A stretch of DNA of 26,464 nucleotides, from contig JBHEMK010000042.1 in NCBI GenBank assembly GCA_046262635.1, forward strand, positions 1-26,464, given 5' to 3'. Of this stretch, positions 21,317-26,464 are shown piece by piece. Within the stretch, counting starts at the first letter, position 1. Each line of letters starts with the position of its first letter. The notes beneath the pieces were generated by a model. That model worked only from the letters and a program-made list of their open reading frames with translations. It did no database searches and had not been told where the DNA came from. Source of the stretch: JBHEMK01 sp046262635 (GTDB lineage: Bacteria > Actinomycetota > Thermoleophilia > Gaiellales > Gaiellaceae). The position numbers and the translations under genes were made by a program.

Positions 21317-22212
21317 TGACCGACGACCGCCCACGCTACGCCTCGCGGACCGCGGGCAAACTGGCGCTGCCGGAGCTGTCTGCCATGAAGCGGCGCGCCG
21401 AAAAGATCGTGATGGTCACCGCCTACGACGCACCGAGCGCCCGCCTTGCAGATGCGGCCGGCGTCGACCTGATCCTGATCGGCGACTCGTCCGGGATGGT
21501 CATGCACGGGCGCGACTCGACGGTGCCGGTGACGCTGAACGAAATCGTCTTCATGACGCAGTGGGTCTCACGGGGGGCGAAGCGGCCGATCGTGATCGCG
21601 GACCTGCCGTTCGGCTCGTACGAGACCTCCGATGAGGAGGCGGTCCGCAATGCAATCCGCCTGGTCAAGGACGGCGGCGCCGACGTCGTCAAGCTCGAGG
21701 GGGCCGGGACCTCGACCTCACGCGCCCGGGCAATCGTCGAGGCGGGCATCGGCGTGATGGGGCACGTTGGCCTGACGCCACAGTCGGCGACCGTCCTCGG
21801 CGGCTTCAAGGCCCAGGGGCGAAGTGCAGAGCGGGCGCGCGTCCTCCGCGACGAGGCGCTCGCGCTCGAGGCGGCCGGCTGCTTCGCCGTCGTGCTCGAG
21901 GCCGTCCCCGCCCCCGTGTCGGAGGCGGTCACGAAGGCGCTGGCGGTCCCGACGATCGGGATCGGCGCAGGGCCCGCCTGCGACGGGCAGGTGCTCGTGT
22001 GGCACGACATGCTCGGCTACTACGAGGGGAACGCGCCGCGCTTCGTCAAGCGGTACGCCGAGCTCGGGGCGGAGATCACGGGGGCGATCAGCCGCTTCGC
22101 CGACGAGGTTCGGTCGGGCGCGTTCCCCGGGCAGCAGCACATCTACGCCATGCCCGACGAGGAGCTGGCGCAGCTCGAGGCCGTGCTAGAGGACGCTCGC
22201 CAGCACCAGTAG
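21316..22212 (+). CDS. panB: Ketopantoate hydroxymethyltransferase
   Basis: 298 residues. It converts 2-oxoisovalerate to ketopantoate with methylene-tetrahydrofolate. TIM-barrel motifs seen: VMVTAYDAPSARLADAAG, LILIGDSSGMVMHG, IADLPFGSYE, VKLEGAG, MGHVGLTPQS, VVLEAVP with the catalytic Glu, and PTIGIGAGPACDGQVLVWHD. ATG 21316 overlaps panC's last base and stands 7 nt after GGGAG; a GTG at 21313 is the close alternative. The 3' end runs 27 nt into the convergent Yip1-like gene. It is about 30 residues longer than E. coli PanB, with an extra N-terminal stretch. Confidence 0.97.
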   Translation: MTDDRPRYASRTAGKLALPELSAMKRRAEKIVMVTAYDAPSARLADAAGVDLILIGDSSGMVMHGRDSTVPVTLNEIVFMTQWVSRGAKRPIVIADLPFGSYETSDEEAVRNAIRLVKDGGADVVKLEGAGTSTSRARAIVEAGIGVMGHVGLTPQSATVLGGFKAQGRSAERARVLRDEALALEAAGCFAVVLEAVPAPVSEAVTKALAVPTIGIGAGPACDGQVLVWHDMLGYYEGNAPRFVKRYAELGAEITGAISRFADEVRSGAFPGQQHIYAMPDEELAQLEAVLEDARQHQ

Positions 22213-22842
22213 CGCCGGAAAGACCGCCGTCATCGCCACGGTCGCGGCGGCACGACCCCACGTCCAGCCGTGGACGGCGCGCACGCCGATCACGAGCAGT
22301 GCGACCGCCCAGCTGATGAAGGCGAGGTTGACGGCGCCGAAGAGAGCGTCGCCGCGCCCGTAGTCGCTGCCACCCGTGCGGAAGAGGTCGCTGCCGTAGA
22401 CGATGATGCGGACCGGCCAGAGCGTCAGCAGCGAGAGGGCGAGCGGAGCCGCCGCGAAGCCGAGCACGTGGCGGGCCCGCCGGTAGCTGCCGAGGCTGCC
22501 GAGCCCGTGGGACGCCGCGTAGAGGCAGCCTCCCAAGATCCAGTACAGCGTGACGGCGTAGAAGGCCCCGCCGATGAATGCCCAAACCGCGACAACCGGA
22601 CCGTCGTAGGCCGGGTCGTTGAGGAGGTGTCGCGCCACCGGCGTCGAGAGAACCCCTGCGATCCCGGCCAGGCCGGCGATCGCAGCGACCGGCTCCTGGC
22701 GCGCGCGGGCGGCGATCTCGGAGTCATCGCGGATCGCCGCGAAGACCGAGCGGGGCGAGAGCAGCACCGCCGGGACGCGGAGCCACCAGCCGCGGCGGAG
22801 CTCGTCCTCGGTCCGGGCAGCCTGGGCGACGGGCGCGCTCAC
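22186..22842 (-). CDS. Yip1-like integral membrane protein
   Basis: 218 residues from GTG 22842. After RTEDELRRGWWLRVPAVLLSPRSVFAAIRDD, a typical cytosolic lead-in of bacterial Yip1-domain proteins, there are about five hydrophobic helices: PVAAIAGLAGIAGVL, VAVWAFIGGAFYAVTLYWILGG, HVLGFAAAPLALSLLTLWPV, NLAFISWAVALLVIGVRAV and a last helix ending LLVLASVL. SYRRARHVLGFAAAP is the conserved loop of the family. Function is unknown; eukaryotic Yip1 acts in membrane trafficking, but bacterial members are uncharacterised. The GTG is favoured over longer TTG/GTG choices because TAGGCT ends 7 nt before it. It overlaps panB tail-to-tail and is divergent from the spermidine-synthase-like gene. Confidence 0.82.
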   Translation of the reverse strand: MSAPVAQAARTEDELRRGWWLRVPAVLLSPRSVFAAIRDDSEIAARARQEPVAAIAGLAGIAGVLSTPVARHLLNDPAYDGPVVAVWAFIGGAFYAVTLYWILGGCLYAASHGLGSLGSYRRARHVLGFAAAPLALSLLTLWPVRIIVYGSDLFRTGGSDYGRGDALFGAVNLAFISWAVALLVIGVRAVHGWTWGRAAATVAMTAVFPALLVLASVL

Positions 22843-22849
22843 CGCCCGC

Positions 22850-22855
22850 AGCCTA
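22850..22855 (-). promoter_or_regulatory. Candidate leaderless -10 element (Yip1-like gene)
   Basis: TAGGCT on the minus strand ends 7 nt before the GTG at 22842. The divergent gene to the right carries the same hexamer in the opposite direction, 82 nt away. Confidence 0.42.
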
Positions 22856-22937
22856 TCCACGCGAGCCGCGTCCAGGGCCAGGACCTGACCTCTCTGAAGG
22901 CTTGGCGGGCCAGGGGTCAATCCTCGCCTCGGCCCGG

Positions 22938-22943
22938 TAGGCT
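22938..22943 (+). promoter_or_regulatory. Candidate leaderless -10 element (spermidine-synthase-like gene)
   Basis: TAGGCT ends 8 nt before the GTG at 22952, with no Shine-Dalgarno. It is the mirror partner of the Yip1-like promoter element. Confidence 0.42.
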
Positions 22944-24926
22944 CGGCGCCCGTGAGCCGACTCGGCGACCGTCTCCGGCTCTTCCTGCTGAGCTTCCTGC
23001 TGCTCTACGTCGAGCTCGTGCTGATCCGCTGGACCGCCGCAAACGTCCTCTACCTCTCGTACTTCACAAACTTCGTGCTGCTCGGCAGCTTCCTGGGAAT
23101 CGGGCTTGGCTTCCTGCGCCCGCGCCCACGCCTGTTCGACGCCGCCCCGCTCGCAATCGGCGCGCTGCTCTGCTTTGTCTACTTCTTTCCGACCAAGATC
23201 TCGCACGCGGGCGGGAGGCTGATCCTGTTCGGCGCCCACACAGGCGGCGTCCCGATCTGGCTCGCGCTGCCGGCCGTCTTCGTCGTCACGACGCTCGCAC
23301 TGATGCTCATCGCCGGCGCCGCGGCAACGGTGTTCGCGCGACTGCCGCCGCTGACGGCGTACCGGTTCGACATCCTCGGCAGCCTCGCGGGGACTACGAC
23401 CTTCGCGCTGATGTCGCTACTCGGTGCGCCGCCCCTTGCCTGGGGGGCGCTGACCGCGCTCCTCTTCCTGCTCCTCTACGGCCGCTCCGGACGCGTGCTG
23501 CAACTGGCCGGCGTCGCCGCCATCGTCGTGCCGCTCGGGCTCGCATCCTTCCGCTCTGACCTCATCTGGTCGCCCTATTACGCGATCAAGCTGACCCAGG
23601 GAGACCGTCCCGGCGACACACGCGTCTCCGTCAACGGCATTCCGCACCAGCAGATCGCACCGCTTGCCGACAAGCTCGTGCGCGGCAGCTACTACTTGAT
23701 CCCGTACCGGCGCATCAGAAAATCGCCACGGCGGGTGCTCGTGATCGGCGCCGGTGACGGCACCGACGTCTCGCTCGCGCTGAAGCACCACGCCCGCCGC
23801 GTCGATGCCGTCGAGATCGACCCGCGGTTGCTCGACCTCGGCAGGCGGCGCAACATCGACCGGCCCTACGCGGATCCACGCGTTCACACCCACGTCACCG
23901 ACGGCCGCGCCTACCTCGAGCGGACGCACAGCCGCTACGACTTGATCGTGTTCGCGCTGCCGGACTCGCTGACGCTCGTCGCGAACCAGTCGTCACTGCG
24001 GCTCGAGAGCTACCTCTTCACGCTCGAGGGCTTCCGCGCGGCCCGCCGCCGCCTCGCCCCGCACGGCGTTTTCGCGATGTACAACTTCTACCGGCAGCAG
24101 TGGCTCGTCGATCGGTTCGCAGAGACGCTCGAGCAGGCCTTCGGCCGGCGGCCGTGTCTCGACGAGCAGTTTGGGCAGGGAGCCGTGCTCGGGCCGGTCG
24201 CCGACCTCGTCGTCGCACGCGTCCCGGCCGTGCTGCGCTGCCGGCGGGTCTGGCGGCCCGGCCCATCGATGCCGGAGCCTGCGACCGACGACCACCCGTT
24301 CCCGTATCTGCGTACGGCCGGCTTGCCGGGGTTCTACGTGCTGACGCTCGGTCTCGTCCTTGTGGCGGCGGTCGTCGGCGTCCGCGCCTCGGGTACGAGG
24401 CTGCGGGAGATGCGGCCCTACTACGACCTCTTCTTCATGGGCTCGGCCTTCCTGCTCCTGGAAACGAAGAGCGTCGTCCAGTTCGCTCTCCTGTTCGGAA
24501 CGACGTGGATCGTCAACGCCCTCGTCTTCGCGGGCGTGCTCGCCGCCGTGCTCGTTGCGATCGAGGTGGCCTCGCGCTTCCCAGCACGACGGCTGTTGCC
24601 GCTCTACCTGGCCCTGCTGGCGGCGCTGGCCGTGGCGTGGATCGTGCCCCAAGAGGACCTGCTCTCGCTGGGCTTCTGGCCGCGCCTGGCGGCCGCGACG
24701 GCACTGGCGTTCACGCCCGTGTTCCTCGCCAATCTGATCTTCGCCGAGCGCTTCAGCGAGACCGCCGCGTCGACGACCGCCTTCGGCGCGAACCTGCTCG
24801 GAGCGATGGTAGGCGGCGTGCTCGAATATGCGTCGCTCCTGACCGGCTACCGCATGTTGCTGGTGCTGGTCGGCGGGCTCTATGCGTGCGCACTCGTGAG
24901 CGAGCGATCCGGGGCCGCAGGGGCTG

Positions 24927-26464
<1,538 letters not shown>

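Overview
The window is GC-rich bacterial chromosome packed with short-gapped or overlapping genes, mostly on the minus strand. It holds no tRNA, rRNA, CRISPR array, insertion sequence, phage gene or other mobile element that I can see. The gene set and style (GTG/TTG starts, ATGA overlaps, -10 hexamers lying directly on start codons, a Rex repressor, a K+-independent proton-pumping pyrophosphatase, a DUF1844 protein, a GCS2-type ligase) point to a high-GC actinobacterium, perhaps a deep branch such as Thermoleophilia. That placement is inference from style and remembered homologues, not from a search.

Layout, minus strand, left side: the start of a secreted PQQ-type sugar dehydrogenase (truncated by the left edge) follows two TrkA/RCK nucleotide-binding proteins. 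Upstream of these lie two paralogous APC permeases, each fused to a C-terminal universal-stress (UspA) domain, with a 55-residue two-helix membrane protein between them. Next come a proton-translocating pyrophosphatase (hppA), a cassette of GCS2 ligase, DUF1844 protein and SLT transglycosylase, and a lone GT4 glycosyltransferase.

Centre, minus strand: a redox cluster of glutamate dehydrogenase, a glutaredoxin-like protein and the NADH-sensing repressor Rex. Upstream of it lies a secreted S8 protease whose start overlaps the end of tsaD. Then come the t6A/ribosome-modification operon tsaE-tsaB-rimI-tsaD, a family 4 uracil-DNA glycosylase, and an FmdB-type zinc-ribbon protein.

Right side: a plus-strand pantothenate operon (DUF2520 Rossmann protein resembling PanG, then panC and panB, all overlapping) converges on a minus-strand Yip1-like membrane protein. 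That gene is divergent from a plus-strand membrane-embedded spermidine-synthase-like protein, which in turn overlaps tail-to-tail with uvrA (C-terminal half only, cut by the right edge).

The most informative signal beyond the genes is promoter architecture. Twelve genes have a TANNNT hexamer (mostly TAGNNT) ending 6-9 nt before the start codon and lack a Shine-Dalgarno sequence, which is the layout of leaderless actinobacterial transcripts. Genes inside operons instead show ATGA/GTGA overlaps or Shine-Dalgarno motifs. This divides the window into transcription units and settles several start codons. A second notable signal is a canonical beta-clamp-binding peptide (QLGLF) at the extreme C-terminus of the uracil-DNA glycosylase, behind a Glu-Pro repeat linker.
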